The translations under genes and the position numbers were made by a program. The notes under the pieces are model-generated. The model had not been told where the DNA came from. It made no database searches and saw only the letters and a program-made list of their open reading frames with translations. 64,000 nucleotides of DNA from Amylostereum areolatum (taxonomy: Eukaryota > Basidiomycota > Agaricomycetes > Russulales > Stereaceae), in contig SAXG01000006.1 of assembly GCA_012932865.1 (NCBI GenBank), forward strand, positions 558,001-622,000, written 5' to 3'. Every line of letters starts with the position of its first letter. Position 1 is the first letter of the stretch. Shown one piece after another: positions 23,601-35,288 of this stretch.

Positions 23601-24623
23601 CTGGTCCGGCCAGTGGTCCGTCTGTGTTCCCCATGCAGGTCGGGCCCATCGCGCCCTGAACCGAAGAAGACGGAGCGGAAGAAACGCCAACCCAACAAGA
23701 GGGCAAAGGATGACAGGAGCCAGACGGAGACACCGAAACCCTACGGCGCCGAACGCCTCCCCAACCAGCCGCCGCCGTTCAAGGTCGCCCCGCCGAAGCC
23801 GAATGACTCTCCCGAGCCTGCCTCCAACAGGTCTGCTGGCTCATCTGGGCGCTCGGTGCAGCCGTCGCCCACGACGACGGCGCCGAGAGGACCTAACCGT
23901 GTTGTGGACGAGGATTACGACGAGGGTGTTGCTGACGCGTTGATGGGCCTCGCCGCGTACCGCGCTCCAGAGCCTCTCGTGCCCGTGTACTCGAACAACA
24001 ACACAAGCGGTCCTGCGATGCCTCCTGCCCCTCGCCAGACTTCGCCTACGCCCTCCCTTCACTCGCACAGGGGCTCCATCTCCTCGACGCGGTCGAACCA
24101 CTCGTCGTCGGTCCCTGGGCCGATTATTGGTATGAAGCGGCCGTTGAGCCCTGCAGCAGAGGAAATGGAGATGAAGCGCACGAAGATGGAGGCTCCCAAG
24201 CGCAGGGTGTCCTCGCCTGCTCCGCACTCGTCGCGGCCGTCCCCGATTCCCTTCCGTACCCAGCCGTCGTCGGTCTCGCCGGAGGTGCGTCAAGCGGACA
24301 AAAACCAGCCGATGTCCCAGCCGTCCCATCCGTCGTCGTACCCGCCCAGCCCTCAGCTTCCTGCCGTGCTCCCGCCGCATCCGCGCCCCATCGGAGCGGG
24401 CTTGTCGTCGTCGCATATGTCGAATTCGGTCGCGCTCCCTCCTATCGCGACATTGTCACCCGCGTCATCCGCACCGTCTCCACCACACGAAGGAGAGCGT
24501 CGGTCACTGGAGCAGTCCCAGTCGCGCGACATCACACCGCCGGGGTCGCGGGGAAAGATGGTGGATGTGATGAACCCGGCGGGGCCACCGCCTTCGAAGC
24601 CTTCGCCGTCGTCCGCAGAGTGA
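20612..24623 (+). CDS. CYC8: General transcriptional corepressor CYC8/SSN6 (TPR protein)
   Basis: Partner of the TUP1 corepressor in the nucleus. The N-terminus is Pro-rich, then SIQKLVDANEQTWLVIG opens an array of about ten TPR units spread over nine exons. Examples are NDLEHALSAYENALRHNPYS, GIGILYDRYGSLDNAEEAFS, RLGIIYKQQTKYDESLRCFE and LGWLYHQDG. A long Pro/Ser/Arg disordered tail follows, containing an acidic DEDYDEGVADALMGLAAYR motif. One intron (21374-21429) uses a GC donor (GCAAGT). Near 23654-23656 the frame shifts +1: in-frame reading meets TGA after VGPIAP, while the next frame continues EPKKTERKKRQPNKRAKDD. An extra C in CCC, or a 43-bp intron at 23624-23666, would join them. Confidence 0.93.
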
Positions 24624-25127
24624 GCTGGCCAGGTCGTCTTCTCTTGTCTTCATCGTAGCTGTTGGTACTTTCTGATTGAGCTGTCCTCGTACTATGTCTG
24701 GTTTATCATCGTTGCTCCTTTCTGTATACCATGTTCTATACTGCACGTCTCGTACTATATCACGCATTCCTTCGTATACATATATCCTCGTTGTTCGCAT
24801 ACATGTCGCCGTCTTGTCGTGTATTATAGTTGGGTTATGTGCTTCCGTATGTATATCGTTACTTACTGTCATGCCACGAATCAAACAAGCGTTTCTCGTG
24901 AACTTTGCATGGATGATCGAGTGACGAGATATTGATGACTAACCAAGATGGCGTCAGCACACTCTCCGCCTCTGTCTTCTTTCATCACCAGTCGACCGTG
25001 GTTCGACTGCATTCACCTGCTCAAGACCGCGTGTTTGCAACGTTCTCTCCTTCCTTCTCGCCGACTCTTCAAGACCTTCTAGCCCGCCTCGTGGCTACCT
25101 CTTCCCTTGTCCGCCAATGCTATCATC
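24624..25127. other. Intergenic CYC8 / ERF4
   Basis: T-rich 3' region of CYC8 with TATATATCC-like sequence near 24779, then the ERF4 promoter. No gene seen. Confidence 0.4.
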
Positions 25128-26358
25128 ATGACGGTGTCCCCTATCAACATGGACGCACCCGTCCCATCCTCCCCTCGCCACCCCACCTCTGATCCACCTT
25201 CACCGCCCTCGATAACCATCGATATAACCGCCGACACCACACCTTACGAGCATCACGAGGCTCCTGAAGAACCCTCTGGGCCTCGGACTCCGGTGAACCT
25301 CCTACAACCCCCGTCGACGGACCACGGTGTGCGTATCCTGGGTGTCAATTATTTCCCCTCCCGCGAAGCGAATGGAACGGGGGCTGGCGAAAAGGAGGAA
25401 ACAGAAGAAGGGCTGGAGGAGGAGGAGGAGGAAGAGGATGTAGGCGAGCTACGTATACAACACCCGCTTCGTCTGGATATACAACCGCCCTCTCCTCCAC
25501 CGTGGGAGGCGCACGACGACGGCTACGCGGTGACGAGACACGACTGGCAGAGTTCCAAGCCGGAGTCGTCCTTCCGAAAGAAACCGTGCGTGCATCACCG
25601 TCCGTTTCGACCCCGCCGCGTTGACCAAGTGACCTTCGCCGTCTGCAGCCCGCCCGACCGCATCATCCCCCGGTCGTCCTACTACTTTGGTCCGCCGCCG
25701 CCGGACAACGCGTTCGGGACAGATCCGATCGGCCAGTTGGGCGTGCATCACCCGCGCGAAATCGTGCGCGTCGAGCGCGATTACTCGGGCGGCGAGGTCG
25801 TGCAGTTTGCTCCGACATACCCGCTCGAATTGGAGGGGAGGGTGAGTGCATGACCTCAGCTTGCGTTTAACCCCGACGAGACTGACTAAAGGATGGCGGA
25901 CGTGCATGACAGATCACGCCCACGCAGTTTTTGGAGACTATAAATGCGTTCAACGAGATACTCATCTCCGCGCACTCCCTCCGCCGCTCTTTCGTGGATA
26001 ACGTTCTGGACATCTTCACCCTGCATATATCCAAGCTCGTGCTGTCGTCGCATTATGAGAAGGTGCGTGCGCGGTGCGGTTGGTCGTGCGCTTGGCCTGT
26101 GCTGATACCCGATGGTTGGGCAGGAAATGCGACGGCTGAAGCAGACGATGGAGGCGTATAACGCCGAGCTTTATAACCCTGCAGGGCTTAATATTCTCTG
26201 GCCACAGAGGGTCGGGTTTTTATTCGTGAGTGGCGATGTTGCTTGTGCTGAACGTTCCACTGACCAGTGTCTTACCTTACACAGCTGGAGGTCGAGTACT
26301 ACGTGAGCCTCCAATCCAGTCTCGCTCCTTGTTGTTGTGCTGACCAGACTTTCAGTAA
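25128..26358 (+). CDS. ERF4: ERF4-type palmitoyltransferase subunit (Golgin A7/ERF4 domain)
   Basis: Five exons: 25128-25841, 25913-26062, 26124-26225, 26285-26302 and 26356-26358; 328 residues. A disordered, acidic N-terminus (EEGLEEEEEEEDVGEL) precedes the conserved domain. The domain has IVRVERDYSGGEVVQF, PTYPLELEGR, ITPTQFLETINAFNEIL, HSLRRSFVDNVLDIF, LSSHYEKEMRRL and NPAGLNILWPQRVGFLFL, ending EVEYY. ERF4 binds the DHHC enzyme ERF2 at the ER/Golgi and is required for Ras palmitoylation. The start was placed at 25128 because the upstream in-frame codon is TTG. The last coding exon is only the TAA stop codon. Confidence 0.9.
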
Positions 26359-27681
26359 CTTATATTCGTCGCTCGTTTTGTTTGCAGATTCACGTGTATA
26401 TCGTATCGTATCAGTACTTCCTGGCATGTTTTTACTCTTTCTAGTGCATTATCTTACTGTCTTATATATCAGAGTCGATCCTTGAACGTGACCGCCGGCG
26501 TCTGCGCCGAGGCGTTTAAGACGGGCGAGGGCACAGGATGATACACGACGGAACGCGGCGTAGCGCGGGGATGTCTTTGCTCTGAACATTTACCGGGCAT
26601 TGCACGGGCATTGACTTGTCAGGCCTTGTGGCATCCCTGGTAGATCACGTTCGCCGTCGAACGCCGTTCGCCAGGAAGGTGCCGTACAAAGGGACGCTGA
26701 GCGCGGCTTGGCTTCGAAGTGCGATTGGACGACAGTGAAACCCTCGGCCGCGGTTTGCGGGAATGTTCGAACTGATCTTCAGGTCCAAGGCCGACGAGCG
26801 TCTCGGAACTTGGAGCTAGAAGTTCATCGATGTTCATCTGTCGTGCAACGCATGCGTTGGCGGACACGGTAAACCACGTCGCGCGTCGGCAAAGTAAGTA
26901 CTTAAGTAGGTTGATATCCCTTGATATCCCTTGATGAACGTACCCGGAAACCCGAACTTTGCGGTGAGCGCGGGGCAACGGATGCGACTGCTGTGTACGC
27001 GTCCGTTCGGCGAGTCACCCGGGCGGCAACCTGCGGCAGCGGGACTAAAATTGTCGACAAGAGAGTATACAGATCCCGGAGGTTCCTCGACCGGGACCCG
27101 AGAGTCCGATGGTCGTTCGTGCTGCCCTCGAAGCCGAGGGGGGAGAACGATAGAGAGGCGGGACCGCGATGGGGACCGTATTTTTGGCGAAGGATGTGGA
27201 CTGTGGATGACGGGGGAAGTGGATCGAATGGACTTTGTTGCGTGGGTTTCGAGATTCGAGAAAGCGCGCGAGGAAGCGTGCGAGGACGATGGTCCGCCCG
27301 TCCTCGAGCGAGAGAATTTAGTGGGCTGGATGGCGAGCGAAAGGAAGGAACTGTCGTTTGATTCGGTTCTGATGAGGAAGGGACGACAATCTTTCGAGAG
27401 TAGTTGAAGAGATAATAATAAAGAAGATTGTTGGGGTAACTGACGGGGAGCGATTACCTAATCGTAGTGTCGAGTGAACGCATCGAGGGCTCGCGGGGGT
27501 CCGCCTCTCGCCTTGTTTACCACCACTTGCTGGTCCTCCCCGCCTCATCCACATCCCCTCCTCTGCCGTCGCCTGCCCGTCCTCTGCCGCGTTCTGCTCT
27601 ATCCTTATTCTTATTCTCCCCCGCTCTCCCTCTCCCCCTTTCCTTATATCCCCCTCACTCCCCCTTCGCCGTTAGTAAGCC
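26359..27681. other. Intergenic, promoter of bZIP gene
   Basis: About 1.3 kb without a supportable gene. A small exact repeat TTGATATCCC occurs twice near 26911-26931. The last 130 bp before the bZIP start are pyrimidine-rich. Open frames at 26921-27407 overlap each other in two frames and show no motif. Confidence 0.4.
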
Positions 27682-29552
27682 ATGAACGGCTACAGCCAAC
27701 CCCTCTGGGACTTCTCCCAAGCTCCTGCTACCTACTCTCAGCTCGCCGATGACGACTTTCTCGCCCTGCTCCAGAAACAATTCAGCTCGGAGATCACCCC
27801 TGTCACCGCTATCGGCATACCCCACGACGGCATTGATCCCGCAAAGCTGACGACGCTCTCGGCACCTCCCCCACCCCCCCTCAGCACCGATAGCAGCCCC
27901 AGTCCATCCAGCGCGAACGACAATTCAAGACGTGAATCCGCTTCTTTTGACTCTGGCCCGGGGGAGGATGCCCTCAAGCGCAAGGCGAGCGACGAAGATC
28001 TCGAGGAGGGCCCCAGCCACAAAACTTGTTAGTCATCTCCGTTGCCTCTCTCCTCCTCGGGTCTCCTATAACCTGCCTCGTCGCCTCTCCAGCCAAGAAA
28101 ACCCCTACCCGTCGCAAGAGCGGATCTCAGGTGTGTATCTCTCTCGTGGGCTCGGTCGAGATCAACTGGACATCTGTGGAAAACAGGACGAAACCCGCCT
28201 CCTCAAGCGCAAGGAGCAAAATCGCGCCGCTCAACGTGCCTTCCGTGAACGCAAGGAAAAGCACGTCAAGGACGTGAGTGTATACGGGTGTCACCTGACT
28301 GAACAGGAATGCTGACGATGGACATCAGCTGGAGGACAAGCTTGCGGCGCTCCAGTCGAAGAACGATTCCACTCAAACAGAGAACACCCATCTCCGGGAT
28401 ATGCTCAAGCGTCTCCAAGAGGAAAATGTAGCCCTCAAACAATCTCAATTCACCTTCTCAGTACCCAAGTCGTCGGGCGACGCACAACCGTTTAACAACG
28501 TCGCCACTACCTCCTTTGGCTCTTCTCCGGGCTCCGCCTTCAACCCCGCGAGCGCTACTTCCCCATCATCCTCCAAGGACAGTAGCTCCCCGTCGTCTTC
28601 CTTGGACACCCCGTCCAATTTTCCAACCGATGTTGACTTTGGCTCCCTTACCCCATTCGACTCTTCCTCGCTGTCCATGCTGGACGAGAACGGGGACGCC
28701 AACATGTCCTACGATTTTGGCTTTGGCCAATACATCCCCTCCAACACGCCCTACAAGACCATTGCCAGCAACCCCATGTTCATGTCATTTGCCGATCCCT
28801 CTGGTGATTTTGGTTCTTCCCTGAGCAACAAATCCAGCCCCCCGTCGGCCGGTGGGGGATCCTTCGATATGTCGTTTGGCCACTGGACAGGACAAAGTCC
28901 TCGAGAAGAAGGCAGCACCTCGCAATTGGACGAACTCTTCGGCGGCGGCCATATGTTCAACGCGCAAACGCCAATGTCCCCGATGAGCTTCAATGCGGTA
29001 ATGAACAACGCTCCCGCCTCGTCCCTCAGCCCTGTACTCCACACCACTACCTCAGTGTCCACTCCGTCTTCTAATCAGCCCAGCCCTCCACAAGACACGG
29101 GCGAGTGTCCGAGGACGAAGGAACAACTCGAGCAACGTATCTCAGATGAGGGTAGTTCGATGTTTGCGCCGCCGCCACCGTCAGCGGAAGATGTGCCCAT
29201 GCCTGTCCTTCGTAAGGGCACATCCCTAGGCGGAGATGGTCCTATGATCATGTGCAAGGGAGCGGCGTTCCCCCCGACGGAGAAGAGGGACGATAACGTC
29301 GAAGTGCTGGCAGCGTGGAGAAGCATTACTTCACATCCACACTTCAAGGCAGGCGTAAGTGCCGCCTCCGCTCTATCGTCGCCCTTCCCTGACCGTTTCT
29401 CACATAAATAGAACATCGACATCAACGAACTGTGTGCCGAGTTCACGGACAAGGCGCGTTGCGATGGAACGAAGGTGGTGCTTAACCAGCAAGGCGTTAC
29501 CTACATTCTGAACAAGCTCACGCAGAAAATCTCCGGACCGACGGCTGCATAG
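27682..29552 (+). CDS. AP-1-like bZIP transcription factor (YAP1/PAP1 type)
   Basis: Five exons give about 540 residues. After an N-terminal MNGYSQPLWDFSQAP and a basic linker (KKTPTRRKSGSQ) comes the bZIP basic region RKEQNRAAQRAFRERKE with the YAP-type Q-x-x-A-Q-x-x-F-R signature. A leucine zipper follows (LEDKLAALQSKN, LRDMLKRLQEEN). The C-terminal PAP1 region has redox cysteines in GECPRTKEQLEQ, MIMCKGAAF, NELCAEFTDKARC and ends KISGPTAA. YAP1/PAP1 proteins move to the nucleus on oxidative or xenobiotic stress when these cysteines are modified, blocking CRM1 export. No frame break. Last intron lies after HFKAG. Confidence 0.92.
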
Positions 29553-30051
29553 CTGCGTTCGTAGGTGTAGCCCCTCTATTGCTTGTATCCATTCCCCTGG
29601 CTAGATTGGTCTCATATATTTGTATTGATACTGTCCCATACCTCTCGTCCTCGTTCTCTTCCATTCGTGAACCGATATCATCGTTGGACGCTCGCGGTTG
29701 CTCTCTATGGCCTCTATTGCACGTTCGTTTTCAGGACGGCCGTGGCGCCGCTGATACGAGTCTTTCGTACCCCCTCCTGCCCCCACTCCCCTTTCCTGCC
29801 TTCCGATCGTGACCTCGGTGTATCGTGTGTATTGTAACAAGCTCAGTAATCTCCTTCGCGGCCGTATTTTTACTTCTCTATTGTTGGATAGGCGCCGTGG
29901 CAGATAGCAGAAATGAAAACGATCTTACACTCGGGAAGGCAAAGTCCCACGCAGGTCTGGCGATCGTGTGTAGCCATTTGCCCAGTTGCAGAGACGAAGG
30001 ATACACGATCGGATGGTTAATGACTACGGCGGAGATGTTCATTAATGTGGA
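29553..30051. other. 3' intergenic between convergent genes
   Basis: Space between the bZIP stop and the GET3 stop. T-rich on the plus strand just past the bZIP gene, as expected for polyadenylation. Nothing else seen. Confidence 0.4.
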
Positions 30052-31565
30052 CTAGTCGAGGTTGGGCTGGTACGGTACAACGAGCATCTTGCTGAACTCC
30101 TTGAGTTTCTCCGGACCACGCACCTCCTCGGTCAAGAGTGGCAGCTGCACAATATGGAAAAATTCGTCGTAAAGCTCGTGAGCCTCGTTGAGGTATTTCT
30201 GTTGCATCTTGTGTCGCACGCGACAGTGTTCGCAGTTCGAGCCTTTGGTGACGGAGTCGTGTTAGCGTGTGTCTCACGGGAAGAGGGGAAACACAACTGT
30301 CCGTACTTTCTTTTGGGAAGAGCAGCTGGTTAACGACGATGTTGTGCGTGTCGATCTCGTATGAAGTGAGCTCTTGGACGAGGCGCTCGGTCTCGTACAG
30401 CGACAAGAACTCGGATATGCACACGCAGACGAACGTGGTCTTTTCCTGCCGAAGGATCAGCCGCGGTCGAGCAAGGAAAGTCAGGGGGAAATGAAGGAGA
30501 CGGACTGGATCCTTGAACTGCGTGTTCACTTCCGTGATGACGGCGCGCATGGACTCGAGCTTAGCGAACATGTCCTCGGCCGCGTCGGCCTGGCCACCGC
30601 CCATGAGGCTCGACATCTGTGAAATATCCACGCAGACGAGACGACGCGTGGATGCGGTCAGCGAGGTGCGTGTAAGGGTCGGGAGGGGGGATGCGCACCT
30701 GGCTGATCATGGGTCCAATGCGTCCGCTTAGCGTCGAGAGCTTGCCGAGCGCCTTTTCAAGCACGGTGGGGAAGGAGAGGAAGCGGAGGGTGTGCCCAGT
30801 CGGCGCGGTGTCGAACACGATGACCGAGTACTCCATCGACTTGACGTGTCTGGGCGGTAGATAACGCGAAGCGACGGTCAGAGGGCTGTTTGGGGGGACG
30901 GGAGCGTGGGGGACGGACGGACTTCATGATCTCCGCGAAGCTCATCGCTTCGTCCACGCCTGGAATCGCAAACGCCAAGTCCTGCATCATGGAACCCATC
31001 ATGCCGTTTGAGTCCGCTGCAGAGCGCGAGGCATGGGGTCAGAGGTGGGCGTGGATACAGAACTGGTAGGCGAGAGACGAACATTGGTCGACCATCTCTT
31101 GGATGGCGCTCGTAGGGTCGATCTCCATCGCGGAGAGGTTGTCGAAGCCGTTCACCTTGGTAGGCCTCCTTGGAGAACTTCTGGCCAAATGCATCGGACA
31201 AGTTATGTGCGGGGTCCGTAGACTGTGTATTATGGAGGCCTTCGTCGGTACGTCGTGAGGGAGAAAAGGGGGGACACGTACGATGAGGAGGACGGACTCG
31301 CGGGCCTGGGCGAGTTGGATGGCTAGCGAGCAGGATGTGGTAGTCTTACCTGGGTAAAACGGGCGTATGATATCTGGATCAGGAACTGGATACTCCTGGC
31401 TCAGTGCACGCACCGACGCCGCCCTTTCCACCTGTCCGAGAGAAGGGTGTGCGTGAGCGATGATGCAGCCATGAGAGTACGGGGAGACGTGCCGCAAAAG
31501 ATCCATTTGAGGGACTTCTGGTCGATCACGTTCTGCAGAGTTGGTGGAAGAGTTTCTTCTGCCAT
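30052..31565 (-). CDS. GET3: GET3 ATPase (tail-anchored protein targeting; ArsA family)
   Basis: Cytosolic ATPase dimer that carries tail-anchored membrane proteins to the ER receptor GET1/GET2. The start at 31565 gives [20 protein letters not shown]. Motifs in order: P-loop [14 protein letters not shown], switch [35 protein letters not shown], switch [30 protein letters not shown], zinc CxxC in [11 protein letters not shown], and C-terminal [10 protein letters not shown]. Nine or so exons. The first intron (31432-31492) needs a GC donor (GCACGT). After FGQKFSKEA the frame shifts +1 at the two G of 31163-31164 before [15 protein letters not shown]. Normal length, about 325 residues. It diverges from SRP68. 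Confidence 0.95.
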
Positions 31566-31758
31566 CGTAAACGTAGGATTGAAGAGTGAGGCGAAGTGAG
31601 GAAATACGGGCGAGGTGAGTGTCCTGGTGAGTGCTTGAGTACTTGAGTTGCCCTGGGCCCACTCTGCTCGAAGAGATCGCGTCGCGTCCTCAGCCGCGCG
31701 TCTACCTGTTTCTTCTCGTATCTACCACCGTATTCCACATCAAACTCGTCTTCACGCG
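31566..31758. promoter_or_regulatory. 193-bp bidirectional promoter GET3 / SRP68
   Basis: Only 193 bp separate the two ATGs, so both genes must share this control region. Both products serve protein targeting to the ER, by the tail-anchored and signal-recognition routes. No TATA box was recognised. Confidence 0.6.
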
Positions 31759-33983
31759 ATGAGTGCCTCCAAGGACACCATATCTTTCAGGGGGTGCGTC
31801 AATACCGTTTATCAGTGCCACAGGATGCCGACATCTACTGCCTGACGCAGCTTTGCAGCTCGCCAACCAGCAGCGCAGCCTGTACGGGCTGAGGTACAAT
31901 GATCATAACAGATACAGGTGCGGAAGGCGTCCTATACCCAGTTCATAGAGGTTCATAGGGCTTTCTGTTTCGTGAACGTCGCAGGAAGCATTGCGGGAAA
32001 CCGTACTCAGCGTATTCGTTCGTCCCTCAAGATGACCCACGGCCGTGGCCGCGAATTCAAAAAGCTTCCCGCTGTGACAATGGAAAAGACACAAGACGGG
32101 CAGTGCGTACTCGCTCACCCTAACATGTGTCTGCCTTGCCTGATTCTCTCTCACAGCCTGCAGCTCTTACTTTTCGAAGCCGAACGCGCTTGGTCGTACT
32201 CCCAAGAGCTCCTCGCCCTCGCCTCACAGCCCTACGAACGAGGGAAAGGCCAGTGCCCTCCGCCACAACGCTACCGGTCGCTTCCGCCGTGCCGTCCACT
32301 GGTCCACCCAGCTCCTTTCGCAATGTCAAACACTTTATAACAACGGTCGGCTGGGCGTGTCAGGATTGCTCGAAGTCACAGTCTACACCCTTATACTCAA
32401 CGGCCGCTTTTTGCGTTACCGCGACGAGTTCGAGGACGCCCTGGTTCAACTGAGTGTCGCTCGCAGTCTCTTGGACGAGCTCGCGGACAGGGCTGAGACG
32501 AGCCGCGATCAAGCTCTCGCAACGTACTTTGGGGACGAGATTGGCCCAGAGATCCGTTACTGTGCCCACGAGCTCGGCCACGCGAAAGCGTACGACGTGG
32601 ACAACATCGTTTCCGAGACGTCCTCCCAACGCAGGAACGACATCGTGGAGGGTTGCGACGGCTTGATAGCTAAACTTCGCGAGGAGAGAGCGGCGGAGGC
32701 GAAAGATCAGGCGAAGAAGAAGCTGGCAACTCTTGTGTGGGAGGGGGAGCCGGTCCCGGTGCGCAACCCGGAGCTGGTCGACGTGTTGTTGAAGGTTCAG
32801 GATGGAGAATCGAAGATGAAGCGGGAGAGCGAGGAGCTGACGCAGGAGGTCAACACTGGAGAGCCGCAGAGGAAGGGAAAAAAGAGCAAGGGCAGCAGAT
32901 CCAAGCGAAGCGTCGCTGCCTACGACAATATCCTCTCCGCTCTCAGCGATGCAGAGGACGTTGCGCGCAGGTTGGTCGAGGCTCAGCAGGTATGTTTTGT
33001 GGTCTGGTTTCTCACTTCTCTACTGAACGCACACGCAGTTGAGCGGCTCCACATCTACTTCGAGTACGGTGGGCGCACGGGACATCCATTTTGTCCACGT
33101 CTATATCGTCTACCAGCTCCTGGCTCGTCGCATCCAACGAGACCTTCTTCTCGTCACGGCACTGTTATCATCGCAGCGGGCGCAATCTACACGACGTCCT
33201 CCAGGAGCCAAATCCGAGGGTACATCCAAACCGCAAAAACAACAGGTCGACTCGCGATTGTATCCGGGTTTAGTCAAGTTGCTCGACACTGTGTTACAGA
33301 GTCTCAACCAGATGCGTTCACTCTCCATTGTGGACGAGAGTCCCGATCTCGCGACAGCCGTCGATGCTCGCATTTCTTTTACAAACGCTCGCAGGTCCGT
33401 GTCATTTCGTCACGTTTACACAATCTTTCTGACGCCCGGTTTTCTTCCATTATCCAGATGCTTATATCTGTCGCGGTGCTACGCCCCGGCCAAGAAGTAC
33501 GGCGAAGCTCTGACTCTGATTCAGCATGGTCATATCCATCTGCGTGAGACGCAGTCCATCCTCACAACCGTCGACATCGACCCCATCACAGAAGGCAACC
33601 CCCCATTCTATCCCCTCTCCATCGACAACATTCACGAGCTCGAGGACGAACTCAACGCCGACAGTACAGTCTTCAAAAACGACTGGTTCACGTACAACGG
33701 CGGATCCCTCGCAGCCGACGACAAGTCGTACAAAAAGCCCCTCTTTTTCGACATCGCCCTCAATTATGTGCAGCTCGACATGGATCGACTGCAGGAGCGA
33801 GCGGGCAAGCAAAAACCAAAGGTCGCGGCACCTGCCCCTGTGCGCGCGGAGCCTGTCCCGGAGAAGAAGTCTGTACAAAGAGCGAAGGTCGAGGCGATCG
33901 ACCGCGCTGCGACGCCCGAGCCCAGTGCGCCTGCGCGTGGAGGTCTAGGTAATCTGCTGGGAGGGTGGTGGGGAAGGCAATAG
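31759..33983 (+). CDS. SRP68: Signal recognition particle subunit SRP68
   Basis: RNA-binding subunit of cytosolic SRP, working with SRP72. Starts MSASKDTISFRALQLANQQR, then LRYNDHNRYRKHC, RIRSSLKMTHGRGREF, LQLLLFEAERAWSYSQELL and RFRRAVHWSTQ. Further on are FGDEIGPEIRYCAHELG, LYLSRCYAPAKKYGEAL and a Lys/Pro tail ending GGLGNLLGGWWGRQ. Six exons. Two +1 frame changes are needed: at GGGAAA (31995-32000), between RKHCG and NRTQRIR, and at CCC (32230-32232), between LASQP and TNEGKASAL. Both lie in segments conserved with animal SRP68, so errors in the sequence are more likely than gene loss. About 635 residues. Confidence 0.92.
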
Positions 33984-34260
33984 ACTGGCCCGTTCTATGC
34001 CCGTATTATTCCGTCCAGGTTGGGAATGTATGAAGACAAATGTATTCTCACGCACGCAAATTTATATGACTGTACAGGAGCAGGCGATACATCTTCATAT
34101 CTATATCGTCATGAAAAGGATGGCCAAAATCCTAAGTGAGGCTGCCCCGTCTCAATTTTTTTGAAGTGCCGACCGGCACATCTATGGGTCTCCTCCGCTG
34201 CGAGATCCTACTTCACGCCCCCGACTTGGACTACCCTCGGCTGGACGTTCTTTATTTATT

Positions 34261-34938
34261 ATGACCACCCGGAGTTCTGCTATCCCAGAAGACGACCATA
34301 AGTTTGATGAGCACGGCAATCCCATCGGTCCTCCTGCGCCTTGGAACGGGTTCAGGCCAACGACCCAGGCTCTCAATGACTACCGCAAGGTCACTTCATT
34401 TCAGATCCGTGGTTTCACTTTTGCTGACGCATGTCCGTGCATTATAGATGTTTGAGGAGTTTGTCGTCCGGAAGCCACCTCTCGCCCAACTTCCACTAGA
34501 GCTGCAACCCACGAAGCGTACGGACAACAAGCCTCTCCTTCACTTTGGCTTCATCTTCACCGAAACCCAATTCACCGACTGTTCCGAGAAGAACAACCTC
34601 GTTGAAGACAAATGGACTGGAAGAAGACGCAAGACTGTCGCTCTGTTTAGTGTCGTCGAGTTTCTCTGCAAGAAGAGTAGAGCTCTGCTGCAGTATCAGA
34701 TGCCACTCTCTATGGACACCCACCATATGACCTCGCTGTATTCCAACTTCAACATCAAAAAGGCGCCAGCTGCGCGAGGAGGACGAGAAAGAGGTCATTG
34801 AGATCATCAAGAAGGAGCTGTGCATCGAGCCGAGCGTCGAGCCGATGTGGTGGTGGGACATCAAACACGGACCAGGGTATGTCACCATCTCTATATCAGA
34901 AACTTGAACATAACAGCGCCCACAGATTTATATTATGA
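34261..34938 (+). CDS. Hypothetical basidiomycete protein
   Basis: Three exons: 34261-34389, 34448-34876, 34926-34938. The protein starts MTTRSSAIPEDDHKFDEHGN and has GPPAPWNGFRPTTQALNDY, then MFEEFVVRKPPLAQLPLEL, KPLLHFGFIFTE, RKTVALFSVVEFLCKKS and MDTHHMTSLYSNFNIKK. The helical tail is REEDEKEVIEIIKKELCI, then MWWWDIKHGPG. A +1 frame change at GG (34762-34763) is required to enter the tail; the alternative frame stops after 10 codons. The last exon encodes just FIL. About 189 residues. Not recognised; soluble, no signal peptide. Confidence 0.7.
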
Positions 34939-35288
34939 CCCATGGGGGTATCTGTTATTTATGCTGCCGCCGTCTCCTGCCTGTTCCCTGTCCCATCTGT
35001 ATCGCTATCGCCTCGGACACATCCACATCACTTTGTATGTCACGACCACCGTTGTTTCTGACCTTCGTCCTCTCGGGTTTCTCTCTCGAAGCTTCTCTTG
35101 CGCTCCCGTATGCCTCTTTATACGACGCATATGAAGTTTCAGTCATACATTTCGGGAGGTTGGAGTGACGGGTCGTCATCGACCGACCAATGGCAAATGG
35201 CAAATACCACTGGCAGGTGATCGGCGAGACTTGTCACACTCTAGAACGGCGTAGTATCTAGCCAGCACTGAAGCTGAACGTTGAACAT
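34939..35288. other. 3' intergenic between convergent genes
   Basis: Lies between two convergent gene ends. A tandem GGCAAATGGCAAAT stands at about 35190-35203. No gene. Confidence 0.4.

Noticed and set aside
31985..32005. Alternative acceptor giving an in-frame SIAGNRTQRI in SRP68
   Set aside because: It would lose the RKHC residues that align with the conserved RYRGYC region of animal SRP68.
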